A stretch of DNA of 64,000 nt from Panaeolus papilionaceus (lineage: Eukaryota; Basidiomycota; Agaricomycetes; Agaricales), in assembly GCA_015501605.1 (NCBI GenBank), contig JADNRZ010000021.1, forward strand, positions 898,735-962,734, given 5' to 3'. How positions within the stretch are numbered: position 1 is the stretch's first letter; each line of letters starts with the position of its first letter. The notes below the pieces were generated by a model. That model was given only the letters and a program-made list of their open reading frames with translations. It had not been told where the DNA came from and did not search any database. Below are positions 44,163 through 55,091 of the stretch, piece by piece. The position numbers and the translations under genes are program-made.

Positions 44163-45083
44163 CTAAGTAAAATGACGACAACATGATGCAGGCAGTTCTT
44201 CAAGGTTCGGTGAAGAGGCCCTCCGTTTCTGGGAGAGTCCGCTGAGACCTATCGCAACATGCTCGCCTTCCTCAATACTCATATCCCACATATCTTCTTC
44301 TTCCTCATCGTCAGCTTCAAGTTCCATAGCACCCCCCTTGTCCTTCACATCTTCATCCCAATCTCCCTCACGGCCTGCCTGCTCGTTCTCATCCTCGGCC
44401 CCGTTCTCGTCCTTGACCTCCTCCACATCCTCCATTTCTGCTGCATCCTCGCTCTGTCCGTTGTCGTCTGAGTCGTTGTCAAGATACTCCACTCCTGGTG
44501 TTGCACGTGCTTTCCCTTTTCTGATCCGAGTGTGCACAAGCGATGCGCGGCATGGTGGAGATGGGGAGAGAGCACAAAAGGAGGCTGTTTCGTCGCTGCT
44601 GGTGCTCAAAGCTGAGGAGCAGGGGGAATTGAGGCTGGTGTCATCATCCAGACGTCCTCTAAGAGCAGGTTCACTAATATTGTCGTGGAACCACCTGTGC
44701 TGCTCCCATTCTTCGTCATCCAGTCCTATGGGGCTCGGGGAGCGATCCCATGCGCTAGATCCGGGCCATGGATTGCCTGGACCTTCTCCTCGATTCTGCG
44801 CGCGTGCCAAGTAAATCAAGTTGGATATTCCGGCTAAAACCACCCATGAGAATTCTTGTGGGGGTGGGAGGTGAAAACTGAGGGAGGGCGACCCAGTAGG
44901 TGTGTTGTCAGGAGCGCAAAGTAGTGGGACAGGAGAGGGGGGTGGAGAATATGAGGAAATTGAACAGGGAGAGAGGTTGATCTCCCATTGGTCAGGGGGA
45001 GCCTCTTGGTAGTCGAGAGAGTTGTCGTCAGAGTTATCGAATTCAATAGACTTGAGCTGTTCGGGTGTGGGGAAAGGTGCCAT
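44163..45083 (-). CDS. Acidic 306-residue protein in the KDZ element, function unknown
   Basis: Single-exon ORF, MAPFPTPEQLKSIEFDNSDD start. It has a Pro/Ser-rich N-terminal third, a hydrophobic patch (FSWVVLAGISNLIYLARA, about residues 99-116), the motif DDEEWEQHRWFHDNISE, and a long Glu/Asp-rich stretch (about 210-275). No catalytic motif is seen. Its position inside the TIRs next to the transposase suggests an element-encoded accessory protein. It has no frame break. Confidence 0.5.
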   Translation of the reverse strand: MAPFPTPEQLKSIEFDNSDDNSLDYQEAPPDQWEINLSPCSISSYSPPPSPVPLLCAPDNTPTGSPSLSFHLPPPQEFSWVVLAGISNLIYLARAQNRGEGPGNPWPGSSAWDRSPSPIGLDDEEWEQHRWFHDNISEPALRGRLDDDTSLNSPCSSALSTSSDETASFCALSPSPPCRASLVHTRIRKGKARATPGVEYLDNDSDDNGQSEDAAEMEDVEEVKDENGAEDENEQAGREGDWDEDVKDKGGAMELEADDEEEEDMWDMSIEEGEHVAIGLSGLSQKRRASSPNLEELPASCCRHFT

Positions 45084-45424
45084 ATCTGACGTTTTGAATG
45101 TGACCTTTGATGATGAAGAGGAAGGTATGTTTGAGGGAACGAGAAGATTGAAGGAACGAGAAAGATTAGAAATGTCAAGCGTTTGGCAAGAGTTTGGTTG
45201 AACTTACGATCGCGACCACTCTTGGCGTTTACACCGCATGGTACAGTCATGATACCAAGTACCAATCAAATGAATTTGTTCTGCAATGTTGATAAGCCAA
45301 TGGATATGCTCCTGAGCAAAGAAAAGGAACGAAAAAAAACACACCAATTTTTCCCCTCTTCATCACCACCCACCATACCGAACGCTATCTCTCAAATCTC
45401 TATGGCACGTTTCCTTCTCCAGAT

Positions 45425-47744
45425 ATGGTCAATCCCAGTGCCTTCCGTGGCAGACAACATGTCTACTTGATGGGCAGAAAGCCCAAGTACACCATTGCAC
45501 GAGCAACTGGAACGGTTGTTGATGTTCTCGCAAACATCATCCAGGACTATTTTGATATCTTCAACCCCCTGGAAAACGGTCGTCACTGGGCTCCCACCAA
45601 GGAGGAGTTTGAAGCAGCAGTGCTTGCCGACCCTAGACCTGAACCCGTAGCTCCCAATCAGGAGTCCATGACTGAGGAGGAGTATAAGAAGGCAGCCGTA
45701 GAGTGGGAGAACCGGAAAGCTCTCATCAGGTATATCAAAGCAGTGAGTTGGTCGTGTTTGTGCACCCTGTTTACACCAAACTGATGACCCTGAAGCAAAT
45801 TAAACGTTGGTTTGCGTACCAATACATGAAGGATCACAACATGACCAACAGAAGGTCGAAAAGCTCATCCAATCCACTTTTCAACATCCTCTTTCAACTC
45901 AGCGATAAATCTGTCAAACGGCCTTGCTTGTTATCTGCCAAGAGCATCTGGCAACATTCACACCAAGTTACCATCAACACTGAAGCCCGACAACAATGCC
46001 TCAGAGAGAAGAAATCAGCCAAGACGGGATTGGCTCCTATTCGTGAATCCATCGCCACGACTATGTTTAACGCGTTATCGGAGGAGGAAAGGGTTGCATT
46101 TGTGGAAAGGGCATCAGCAGAGCATGCTGCGGCTCTGGAGCAATGGGAGAAGTACCGTGAAAACCCCATCAAAACAGATCCTGCATCCCTTCAAAGGTAT
46201 GATTTACATGTTATGGTTAACATGTTGTATTCTCATTCATTCTTGCTAGATGTATTAACAATTTGACTGCTGTTGCTCAACCCTTGCTTGACACCATGAC
46301 TGAGGCCACCAAGTGGAAGGGCATGCTAGTTCTTGGTGGACCAAGCCCAGCGGAGGGAGGCCGACTAAACATGATCTGGTCAGTGATTTTATTATTTTAC
46401 ATCTCTGAGGATATTCTGATAGTCTTCTAGCCTTCACTTGGGCACAACATCTGGTGCAGAGCCAATGACTTTTGGCTGGTTTGAGCACACAAGGTTCAGG
46501 AGTCAGTTTGTCCCCATGTTCACCAATTTTCTACGCAACTGTTGGTGTATGTGTTCAATTATATTCGCATTTTTTACTTTACTGATCTAGATCTATTAGC
46601 TCCTGAGGAATGCCGAGAGTATGCGTTGGATCCTGCATTGGAGGATTACAACGAGCTCTCGATGACAGTCAACAACAAGGATGACAAAGACGAGACGATG
46701 ATCTCGTTGGATGAGCCCCTCTCCTCTGAGGACGACCCCCTTCCCCCCTCCCCTTCTCCCCCTGCACCCCCTCGTTCGTCTCCATCCGTTCCGGGTTCTC
46801 CTCGTGTCTCCATCCAACGTCACTCGTCCCTTCCTGCTGAAGACCCTTCGCCCCCATCCCCGGCACGCTCTCCCCCTGGCTCCCCAATTCCATCGCCAAG
46901 GCATCCTCGTCCTGCATCACTGCCACCCACCCCACCACCTCGTTCTCCCATGCAGTCCCCTTCACCACCATCGATTCGTTCACCCATGTGATCCCCATCT
47001 CCACCACGTGTATCCACACCCATGCAATCCCCATCTCCTCCACCATGCATAACCACACCCATCCCAAGTGCTGTCGTGCCAGCGCTGGCTCAAAAGCGTG
47101 TGGGAGAGGACTTGGAGAGTGACCGTCGCAAGTCATCTCGCAAGGATGACTCAAACGCTGGTGCAACGAAGGGGAGAAATGGGAAGGGTGGTGCTCTGGT
47201 GACGTCGAAGAAGGGGAAGGGATCCATGGATTGGTTCAATAATGCCTTGAGGTTGTTTACAGAGGGGGCTAGTGGTTTCAGAGGTAATGGGGACAGGTCT
47301 CTTGGGGACAACTGGGTTGCGCTGGTAGGATCTTGGTCGGCATTCCAGCAGGAGGTGAAAGATTTGGGGGAAGACACAAAGCTTCCCACCAAGCACCGAC
47401 CTTTCCCTATCAAGGAGTGGATTGGTCGTGTGCGCTCGTTGACCTACTGCCCAGACATCACAGATCTTGCTCATTACAAGCAAGAGTTTAAACTCTGGTG
47501 GGCCTCTATGCAACCGGCGTGGCGTCTCGATGATGGGAAGGTGGTGGTTTCGCATGTGGATGGAGACTGGGCGGGTTTATGGATGCCGGGCATCAATGGG
47601 TTGTTGAATGTGGTTGCAGCTCTGTTTTACTGGGGTCTTGCAGCACACGGGAACAAGAGGAGGACGAATGCGTGGAACGTTGCATTAGCAGATTGTACCA
47701 CGGCTTTCCAACAACTCATGCTGCTCGAAAAAGCCCATCGCTAA
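45425..47744 (+). pseudogene. KDZ-element partner gene, five exons, one in-frame TGA
   Basis: Exons: 45425-45742, 45796-46196, 46250-46378, 46431-46546 and 46591-47744, all GT-AG with frame kept. The N-terminal part (RRSKSSSNPLFNILFQLSDK, LSEEERVAFVERASAEHAAA) resembles HMG-like helical regions. The middle is Pro/Ser-rich with repeated MQSPSPP-like units. The C-terminus reads WRLDDGKVVVSHVDGDWAGL and GINGLLNVVAALFYWGLAAH, a layout I recall in basidiomycete proteins near transposases. A TGA at 46989-46991 interrupts the repeat region where CAA or CGA is expected. Role unknown; possibly target binding. Confidence 0.55.
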
Positions 47745-48051
47745 CCACCGTCCTGTTCTGATTTCTTTTTTTGATTTTTGATTTTTTCTTCGTGTTGTTC
47801 ATGCTCTTCCTGTCATCCTTTCCTTTTCTTTTTTTTTCTCAAAAAACCAAATTCATTGTTATCCGTTTTTCTCTGTCTTCCCTTTCTCTCTTTCTCTCTC
47901 ATCTCCTCGACCTATATGTCTGTACATGTAGGTAAAAATTAAATTAAATTAAAAATACATATTTTTATCTGCCTGTTATAAGAGACCGGAAGTCGGAAAT
48001 TATAATGATGGGACCAGACGGAAGCAAAAGTGCCTAAACAGAAATTTTGAT
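47745..48051. other. 3' flank of the partner gene
   Basis: T-rich sequence (runs of CTTTTTTT) then AT-rich AAATTAAATTAAAAATACAT. No gene seen. It probably contains the 3' UTR. Confidence 0.4.
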
Positions 48052-49131
48052 GGCAAACTCATTCCCATCAAAAATGAGTGTTATTATTGGAACGTCATCC
48101 AAACCCACCATTGCGCATCCAGCCAATACTGCTCACTGACACCCGTGCTGCATATTTTAAAAATCATAATTTAATATAATAATTCTATTATAAATATTGT
48201 CCTGAGCCCAATGTGCCCTGTCATTGTTGTGGATGGTGAGCAGGCATATTGAGCACCATTGATGTGATGATGTTCTAAAATAGAACATCATCCAAACCAA
48301 TAATTGTGAATCCACCCCGCACGCGCTGCTGCCGCCTGCGCTGAATATTTTAAAAATAAGCAATTAATATATTAATATTATTTTAAAAGCTGGCCTGTGC
48401 CCAATGTTCCCCGTTGTTGCTGTAGGCAGTGAGCAAGCCCTATTGCTCACTGTTAATGACATTGTTTACACATGTTTACCATCTCCCCGACGTAAGATAG
48501 GGCCCATGCTTTTTCGACTAGCCCTCACATGATGTGACAGATGTGACCAAAGTCATGTGATCAGCTAGGGCGGTGGAAAGGTAGGCCCCCCTTGGTGTAC
48601 ATGCTTGCTTCGAGTGACTTCTTGACATCCTTTAGTCCTGAGTTGGCTCTATTCGCCTTTATTGTCTTGAAAATGTACATTATGTGTGGTTTTTCTTGCA
48701 AAAACCACCATTGTGTGTTGGTGCAATATTGCTGCATGTGTCAGTTCGATGTCCCTGAATATAGGGGCTAAACGCTTGGAACACTTTCACAACTTTCAAG
48801 CATCCAATTTTTATGAATATTTTAACGAAATAACATTTTTAGTCCATGTATCTGTGATATTTCGTGTAAAACATATTTATTGGAAATTGTTGTGAATTTC
48901 TCAATGAAATACATCTTTTTGTCACTTTAATCACAAAAATCACGTGGAGGCTAGTCGAAAAAGCATGGGCCCTATCTTACTGAACCATCCCTACCCCCCC
49001 AACAGGCCTGTATAGGCATCTGAAGTGGTAAGAGTGCTAAAATCCACTCAAGTGCATTTTTGCACTTTGGATGCATGAGCCCCCACAGTAAAAATGCACT
49101 CACTCATGCATGAGACCAGCCCCTACAGGTG
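48052..49131. repeat. Right terminal inverted repeat of the KDZ element (with MITE)
   Basis: Reverse complement of 37730-38312, interrupted at 48495-48977. It ends in GCACTCACTCATGCATGAGA and 17 more bases before the target duplication. Confidence 0.85.
48495..48977. mobile_element. TA-flanked MITE inside the right KDZ TIR (483 bp)
   Basis: Exact 29-bp inverted repeats beginning AGATAGGGCCCATGCTTTTT, flanked by TA (48493-48494 and 48978-48979). The left KDZ TIR holds the empty site, GACGTACTGAACC when reversed, with a single TA. No coding capacity. Tc1/mariner-type by duplication and size. Confidence 0.9.
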
Positions 49132-50720
49132 GTATCTACCAGCCTTGTCTCAACAACCCCGATCATCCACCTCCCCCTTGTCTGGACAGCCACATTATTG
49201 GGGTGTTTACCATGAACGGGAGTGTGGTGCAACATCTGCATCATGCAGGGGTACCTGTCTGGTTCATACAAGAGTGGGATGGTACCCCACTGCGACGCAA
49301 CGTTCTAGAGGTCGTAGAAATCACAATGCCACGTCCTCCTTTCAGAATGGGCGACTATTCACCCCCATTCCCGACTATTTTATGTGGCTTGATGACAAAC
49401 GAGCAATGCTATACCAGCATTTGTACATACTTGTTGAAGCGGCAGTTGAGTCCTGTTCCATTCGTGCGAGGCATCAATGAGTCTGCATCTGGTATGTATG
49501 ACATTCTGTTGGGTGATCACCTTTCTGATCTTCCCTCACAGCAATAGCATCGACATCAAGCACCTCAGCATGGGTAGCGCCCTCTAACCCAGTTCCTCAT
49601 AAGTGTCATGAGCTTCTATATTTTGGCGTACACTTAGCTCTGTTTTAGATGTCACTGTTTCCAATTCAGTGACTTTTCAAGGGCCCAATCGCCCGCCCAA
49701 GCCAAAGAAAAAGAAACAAGATCCCAATAGTGCGTTGCATCTTCATCTTTTTCTGTAACTCTTACTAATAATGACGACAGCGAAAGTAGAATTTACAGGT
49801 CGCAACAAGTTTGAGCCTGTGGCACATCCTTTCGCACTGTATTCAATCCCTGCATGGTGCGATGCTTTATCCGCAGTTGATTATTCCCCTGCACGAATCG
49901 TGGACCAGGCTTCTGCAAACCGCAATTCCAATCAATACGTCTTTCCTGACCCCGGTCTCATCATGCATTCAAAGCATATAGATCTGTACATCCTAAACTG
50001 GCTCCAGGTCGACCGTGTCTGGACCTTCTTTGTTGTTGAGGGAGGAACTCTTAGCCCACAGGACTGGCGGCATCTTCTCTTCCTTGACTTCAGTAAACCC
50101 CCTCCTGACGGGGATACTCCTACCAGAAAGCGATCTCGAGAGCTGTATGAAAAGTTACGAACCCGCGCCAACCAGTTTTCAACTAGTGTGCAGCTTGTCG
50201 ACGGATTTTCAACAGCTCCAACATGGAATGGACAGCCTGTCACCACACCAGTCGCAGAGAAAACGGTCTGCAAAATTATGTGGACTCTCTACGAGTATAA
50301 TTTTACTTTTGAATTGATTTCGCTGGACCGATGAGCGTGCACTGAACTGGGTCCCAATCCCACAGAGCAGAAACTGGAGGAACGCGAAAGGATGATTAGG
50401 GCTTGTTTTGCCCCAGCTCGTTTCAAATTGCCCAAGATCGATCTGCAGAACATTGGACTTGCCAGCAACAAGATCGAAGACAGGTTACCATACATAATCG
50501 CCCTTGGCAAAGTGGTTAAATCCTGGACCCTCAACCCAGATCCAGTGTTGCTGCTCTGTGACCGTCGGCAACCAGAGCTGCACTTTGATCAACCTCATCA
50601 CCACGGTTTGGAGAGAGTTGTCACACAGGTATATTGTCAAACATTCTGGAATTACTTTGGAAGGGCGGCTCAGATCCCATACCGTCTTCACCAATGAGGA
50701 CACGAGGAGATGAGTTTTCT
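49132..50720 (+). pseudogene. 3' part of the gene split by the KDZ element
   Basis: Continues from 37582-37729. The first exon reads IYQPCLNNPDHPPPPCLDSH and MNGSVVQHLHHAGVPVWFIQ. Introns inferred at about 49493-49540 (GTATGT...TCACAG), 49606-49640 and 49732-49780 keep the frame through GPNRPPKPKKKKQDPN into KVEFTGRNKFEPVAH. A later block has YVFPDPGLIM and NWLQVDRVWTFFV. A TGA at 50332-50334 (after ISLDR) is followed by an open frame to about 50690, so it looks like a nonsense change. This recalls a repeated basidiomycete hypothetical family; function unknown. Confidence 0.5.
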
Positions 50721-50735
50721 TGGACACAAACATAT

Positions 50736-51926
50736 TTATTTGTCTATTGCAGGTAAGTAGCTTTTTGTAGGTATAAAACTATTACTCATTGAAATTGCAG
50801 GTAATGTTAAGGCAGGTACTGCTGTATGGCCTAGTTCGGATGAAAAGGCTTGATTTCTTGGACAAATGTAAGCACATCTCGCAAACATCGCACAAAAAAA
50901 ACTAACCTTGACTTCCTTGAGATAAGTTGTAGTGGTCGTATTTCCGAACTTACGCTTCTTGACACGATCAGTCACCGTGTAGTCCGTCTTTTGGACAACG
51001 GAGTCTTCTTCGTGAACAGGGACTTGAGCGGCTGGCGCATCAGCTGGCTCCTCTTCCATAAGGGCGTTAGCGTTTTCCAGGGCTTGCTAGAACCACGCAA
51101 TGTTGTTATTGGCTTCAAGAAGAGGATCAGGAATGGGGTTGTCGTAGGTGGGAGGATCAATGTTGTGAATTGGGTTGAAGATGTCGTGGACAACAGCAGG
51201 AGCAGCAGTAGCATTGTGAGTGGGGACTGGTACCACTTGGGGAGCAGGTGCAGCAATGGGGGTGGGTGCAACAACGGGGGTGGGTGTAGCAATGCGGGCA
51301 GGTGCAACAATGGGGGTGGGTGCAACAATGGGGGTGGGTGCAACAATGGGGGTGGGTGCAACAATGGGGGTGGGTGCAACAATGGGGGCTGGCTGAACAG
51401 GTGTGTTCTCCTGCTTGATAGCATGCACAGGAGAAACCGGGCGATCAACGGCTTTGTGACAGGTTCTCGAGGTTGGAGCAGATAGGTTGGGTATTTTACC
51501 GGCTTTTCGGAGAGCTAAGAAAGAGTAAGTTGTTTCGTCATTCTCTGAATGCTGTTAGCTCACCTTGGATGCGAATAGATTGCCTTTGTGGGCCACTGGA
51601 TGGCTCCCTTGGACCTAGCAATAAAGTATGTCATTAGTTGCAATCCTAAGGACAAACACCACTGATTTACCTTCAGAACCAGCAGAGCTATGGGCAGAGC
51701 TACCCGCAGTTGCACTGGTCATGATCTTGTCCTCGTTGTTGCCTCTGGCGAGGCGGACACTGATCATGCAGCAGCTGGGGAGGTTGGGGTGGACGTGGCT
51801 GGCGTTGTCCCAATGCGAGAGCTGGTTGGGGCAAGTGCACACAACGTCGTCGCCACTGTCGGAGACAGCTTCGACATTGTCTGCAGAAGACTGAGAAGAA
51901 GGAATTCCTGTCAGGGGATCTGTCAC
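50736..51926 (-). CDS. Spliced gene with APTPIV repeats, function unknown
   Basis: Exon 1 (from 51926) starts MTDPLTGIPSSQSSADNVEA and contains CTCPNQLSHWDNASHVHPNL. A 56-nt intron (GTAAAT...TGCTAG) leads to SKGAIQWPTKAIYSHP, then another intron, then LALRKAGKIPN and the repeat VAPTPIVAPTPIVAPTP. The end reads MEEEPADAPAAQVPVHEEDS and VKKRKFGNTTTTTYLKE. Low-complexity and charged, with a possible nuclear signal (KKRK). Exon 3 frames around 51430-51480 need checking. It is divergent from the gene at 52899. Confidence is limited because no family is known. Confidence 0.4.
51249..51394. repeat. 18-bp coding minisatellite
   Basis: About eight tandem copies of GCAACAATGGGGGTGGGT (with variants). 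On the minus strand each unit encodes six residues, (V)APTPI. The last four or five units are identical, so the array is recent or homogenised. Confidence 0.9.
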
Positions 51927-51929
51927 AGA

Positions 51930-52898
51930 ACCCCCACCCTAGCGCGGTTACGGTGCACAGCCTGGTCATCATCTCTAGATCATTGTACAGCCGCCCGTTG
52001 CATCATTGATACCCCTGTCGTAGTGCGCAGCCTCCTTTCCTGATTGTTTCGTCACCATCATTTGATATCGCATAGCCTTAGCCTATTCTTAGATTTAGTG
52101 CACAGCATACCGGTATATAGTTTATCCGATGTAGTATATAGGCCAGTGGGGATCAGGATGATTCCTCACTCGATTATCAACTTGGCTTCTGGGCATTCCT
52201 ATCCCTTACAATTCCGTAGATTTGAGAGTTGGTAGACATGGTTTGTTGGTTTCTTTCCTCCTCTACCACGGTATTTATGCTGATTATAACTTCCCTTTTC
52301 AGGATCTAATTATACATTACATGTTGTGTTCAGGGGTGGATCTATTGCCATCAAACAGTTGCTCTCTGCTCCTACTTTTCTTAGGTTTAGCATTAAAATT
52401 CTAATGATTTGCACAGTGCCCCCACCTGCAAGGGTAGGTGTCTTGGAGGAAATATGGACCTGAATTCAACCCCAGGCGCTGTTGACATTAACCGTGGACA
52501 CGAGTCTCGCAAGTTGTGATTGGACAGTGGTTACAGTGCAAGTTCCGCTCTCCATGACCCTTTGGATACCATCACTAATTTTTCAATTACAGACGCGTCA
52601 TTGTCTTCTGAAAAAGACGTAAAGTGCATTAGACATCCCTGTGCATCAATTGGTTAACTTCATTTTTTAGTCTTAGAGTGCAAAAATCGGAACAAGATTC
52701 GCTTTTGAGGCGTTGTCAGAGCGGGTTGTATCGGAACGTTGGAGTCACAGTCGCTCATCCTACCCCCCTCGACTCAAGGGAAAAAAAAAACAAAAAAAAA
52801 AAAAACAAGGTGCGTTGTTTGTCTCCTGACAGGTACAAAAGCACTTGCATTTTTCTCAACTTTTTTCTCCAACCCAATTGCCCACAAATTCTAAACAT
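51930..52898. other. Divergent intergenic stretch
   Basis: No supported gene. It contains two long A runs (52781-52806) just before the next gene. It presumably holds the promoters of both divergent genes. Confidence 0.4.
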
Positions 52899-55002
52899 AT
52901 GTCTCAACCAACCCCTTCTGTGATTAATGCTTGCTCCCGCTATCCCGCACAGCCTCTGCAATCTCAAAACCCCAATGTTCAATCTGTGGCTGCATTGCTT
53001 ACCGACATGACAAAGAGTGGTCAAGGTCCGATTTGCGTTACCCACCCAATGTCAAATTCTCCTAGCTCTATCGCAACCATCACTGCTGCAATGTCTCGCT
53101 GCCTGTTTGTAGCACCTGTCCAACCTTCTCTATCTGCTGTTCCTGCCCAACCGCACTTGTCTATCCAACCTTCCCAGCCTGTTGTGCCCGCCGAACCATA
53201 TTTATTTGCCCAACCTACCGTGCCTGCCACGCCCTCCCAATCCTATGTACCAGTGGCCACCCCACTCTATTTATCTGCAGGACCTGTCCAACCTTCTCCA
53301 TCTGTTCATATCCCCTCTACTGTCATCGCCAACTCTCTTGGCGCCACCACTCCAACTGCCCCCATCTTAGGTGTTGCAGCAGACACCAATCTGCAGCACT
53401 TACGCACACAGGAAGATACAACCGACACCAACACCAACACTCTCCTCATCGGCCTGCATGACCACCCAAACGCATCCCATGCAGCCACTGTGGCGCCTGC
53501 TTCTACTGCACAAACCCCTGTTGAAGAAAATGTGGACAACATCGACAAGGACAACAAGAACGATGAAGACGAAGAAGACTATGCCGATCTCAATCACAAG
53601 GTCAAGGAATTCCGTCGGATTATTGCTGCACAAAAACGTATGTTGTCCTATTGTTCATGCTTGCATGTTGTGCTAATTTTTTTTAGGTAAAATTGCTGAA
53701 TTACGTGCCAAAGGCACTGTTGACATCTCCTTGGAGGCTTTCTTGGATGATGTTCCCAACAACTCCATTCCCAAACCTTCAAAAGGCGCCACTCACCAGC
53801 TTCAGAAGAACATGGGTCTTGCAAATAATTGGAAAATTTACCTTGCAATGCATGTAAGTCTTTCAATTATCTTTCTATCATTATTCTACCTAATGCATAT
53901 CACTATTAGGCTGTTGTTCGGGGCTGTATGAACCATTGTGCAGAGAACTACAAAACAGTGTGGTGGAAACAAGACCGAGAATATGTAATGACCGTTATCA
54001 ATGTGGTATGTGCAGGTTCATAGTATTTTCCAAACTTTTTGGATTAATTACAGCATTTTTACTTAGGTGCGCAGCCGCTGCCCGGAGTTCAGGCGCTATC
54101 AAGGTGGATGGCCCATTGAGGCTATGATGTCAACCTCTGGCAAATACAAGCAACGTGCCGATCACGTCAAGGTCACCGACCCTTTAGGCCTCAAGAAAAA
54201 GAGTCAAGCAGATGCTCGACTTATGGCTCGGGTCGCAGAACTGGTTCATGCAGGAGGTATAGAAGCGCTTGGCATTGCTGGACTGGCTGGGCTCGCACCA
54301 CAGGCAGTAGATGCTGTTCAGGTGAACCAGGTTAATGAAACGGATGCAGGTATTCTGGTTGTTGATGGGGCCTGCACCGAGGAAGCACCAGCCACCAAGG
54401 AGTTTCCCGTGCATCTATCACTTCCTCCCATCACCCAACCCATCCCACATCACATCCATCCTCCTTACCCTGCACCATATGTCTTGCCAAATCCTGTACT
54501 CCAACTGGCTTTACCGGTTCAGCATTCTGCTGCTCCTGAACCAGCCATCTTACCAGCCCCAGCTCCCTATCTGGCTTCACCTATCCCCCAACACAATGAT
54601 TATCATATTCTTCAGTCAGCCTACATTGAAAATTACGACTATCACCCTGTTCAACACCATGTTCAGCTTGCAGAAACCACCATCAGTGATGCGCATCCTC
54701 CTGCCCGAGACGACTCTCTGATGCCCATCAACATCTCAGGACTTGTCAATGTTCTGACAAGCGACACTCCACCACAGGTTAACACCATTGCACCGCCTGC
54801 CAGCAATGCACCTGCTATCGTCGAAACTACCAGGACACTTAGGAGCTGGGCACGCGCTGCCACTACTTCGGCACAGCCCCCAGCAAAGAAGCCAAGGACA
54901 GCAAAGAAGGCAGCAGATTCCGAAGAAGCCACTCGACAAGAGGGAGAGGGGGGACAAGCAACAGGGAAGGGGAAGGGGAAAGGGAGGAGGGGAAGGAAGT
55001 AG
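52899..55002 (+). CDS. Four-exon gene, function unknown, intact
   Basis: Exons 52899-53637, 53687-53853, 53910-54005 and 54067-55002; every junction is GT-AG and in frame. The N-terminal half is Pro/Ser/Ala/Gln-rich. An acidic stretch (DEDEEDYADLNHKVKEF) leads to a coiled coil (about residues 230-265). The conserved-looking core is NYKTVWWKQDREYVMTVINV and CPEFRRYQGGWPIEAMMSTS. A Pro-rich region follows, then a basic tail (KKPRTAKKA, GKGKGKGRRGRK) that could be a nuclear signal or bind nucleic acid. I chose the ATG at 52899 because it is the first ATG in this frame. The 'W...YP/E..Y.G.WP' core recalls uncharacterised basidiomycete proteins. No break is seen. Confidence 0.6.
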
Positions 55003-55080
55003 GGGGAGGGGAGGGGAAGGGGAAGGAAGTAGGGGAAGGGAGGGGGAGGGGAAGGAAATAGGGGGGAGCACGCAAACAGG
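55003..55080. repeat. Purine-rich GGGGAAGG repeat
   Basis: Irregular GGGGAGGGGAAGG and GGAAGTAGGGG units continue from the basic tail codons of the preceding gene, which may have grown by slippage. Confidence 0.7.
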
Positions 55081-55091
55081 GCAGCAGCGTA

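Larger units (their letters stand above)
37730..49131. mobile_element. KDZ DNA transposon, 11.4 kb
   Basis: Terminal inverted repeats of about 580 bp: left 37730-38312; right 48052-49131, the right one lengthened by a 483-bp MITE. Both include TCATGCATGAGTGAGTGC and AACAGGCCTGT-type blocks, and each holds two ~185-bp diverged units. The flanks carry GTATCTA[G/C]CAGCCTT (37715-37729, 49132-49146). Inside: a KDZ transposase (minus), an acidic ORF (minus), a small spliced ORF (plus) and a large spliced gene (plus). The left and right ends are not equally long; 7 bp (ACAGGTG) lie between the right TIR and the duplication. Confidence 0.85.

Noticed and set aside
45894..46172. Minus-strand frame in the KDZ partner gene
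   Set aside because: Opposite to a well-spliced exon with consistent GT-AG junctions on the plus strand.
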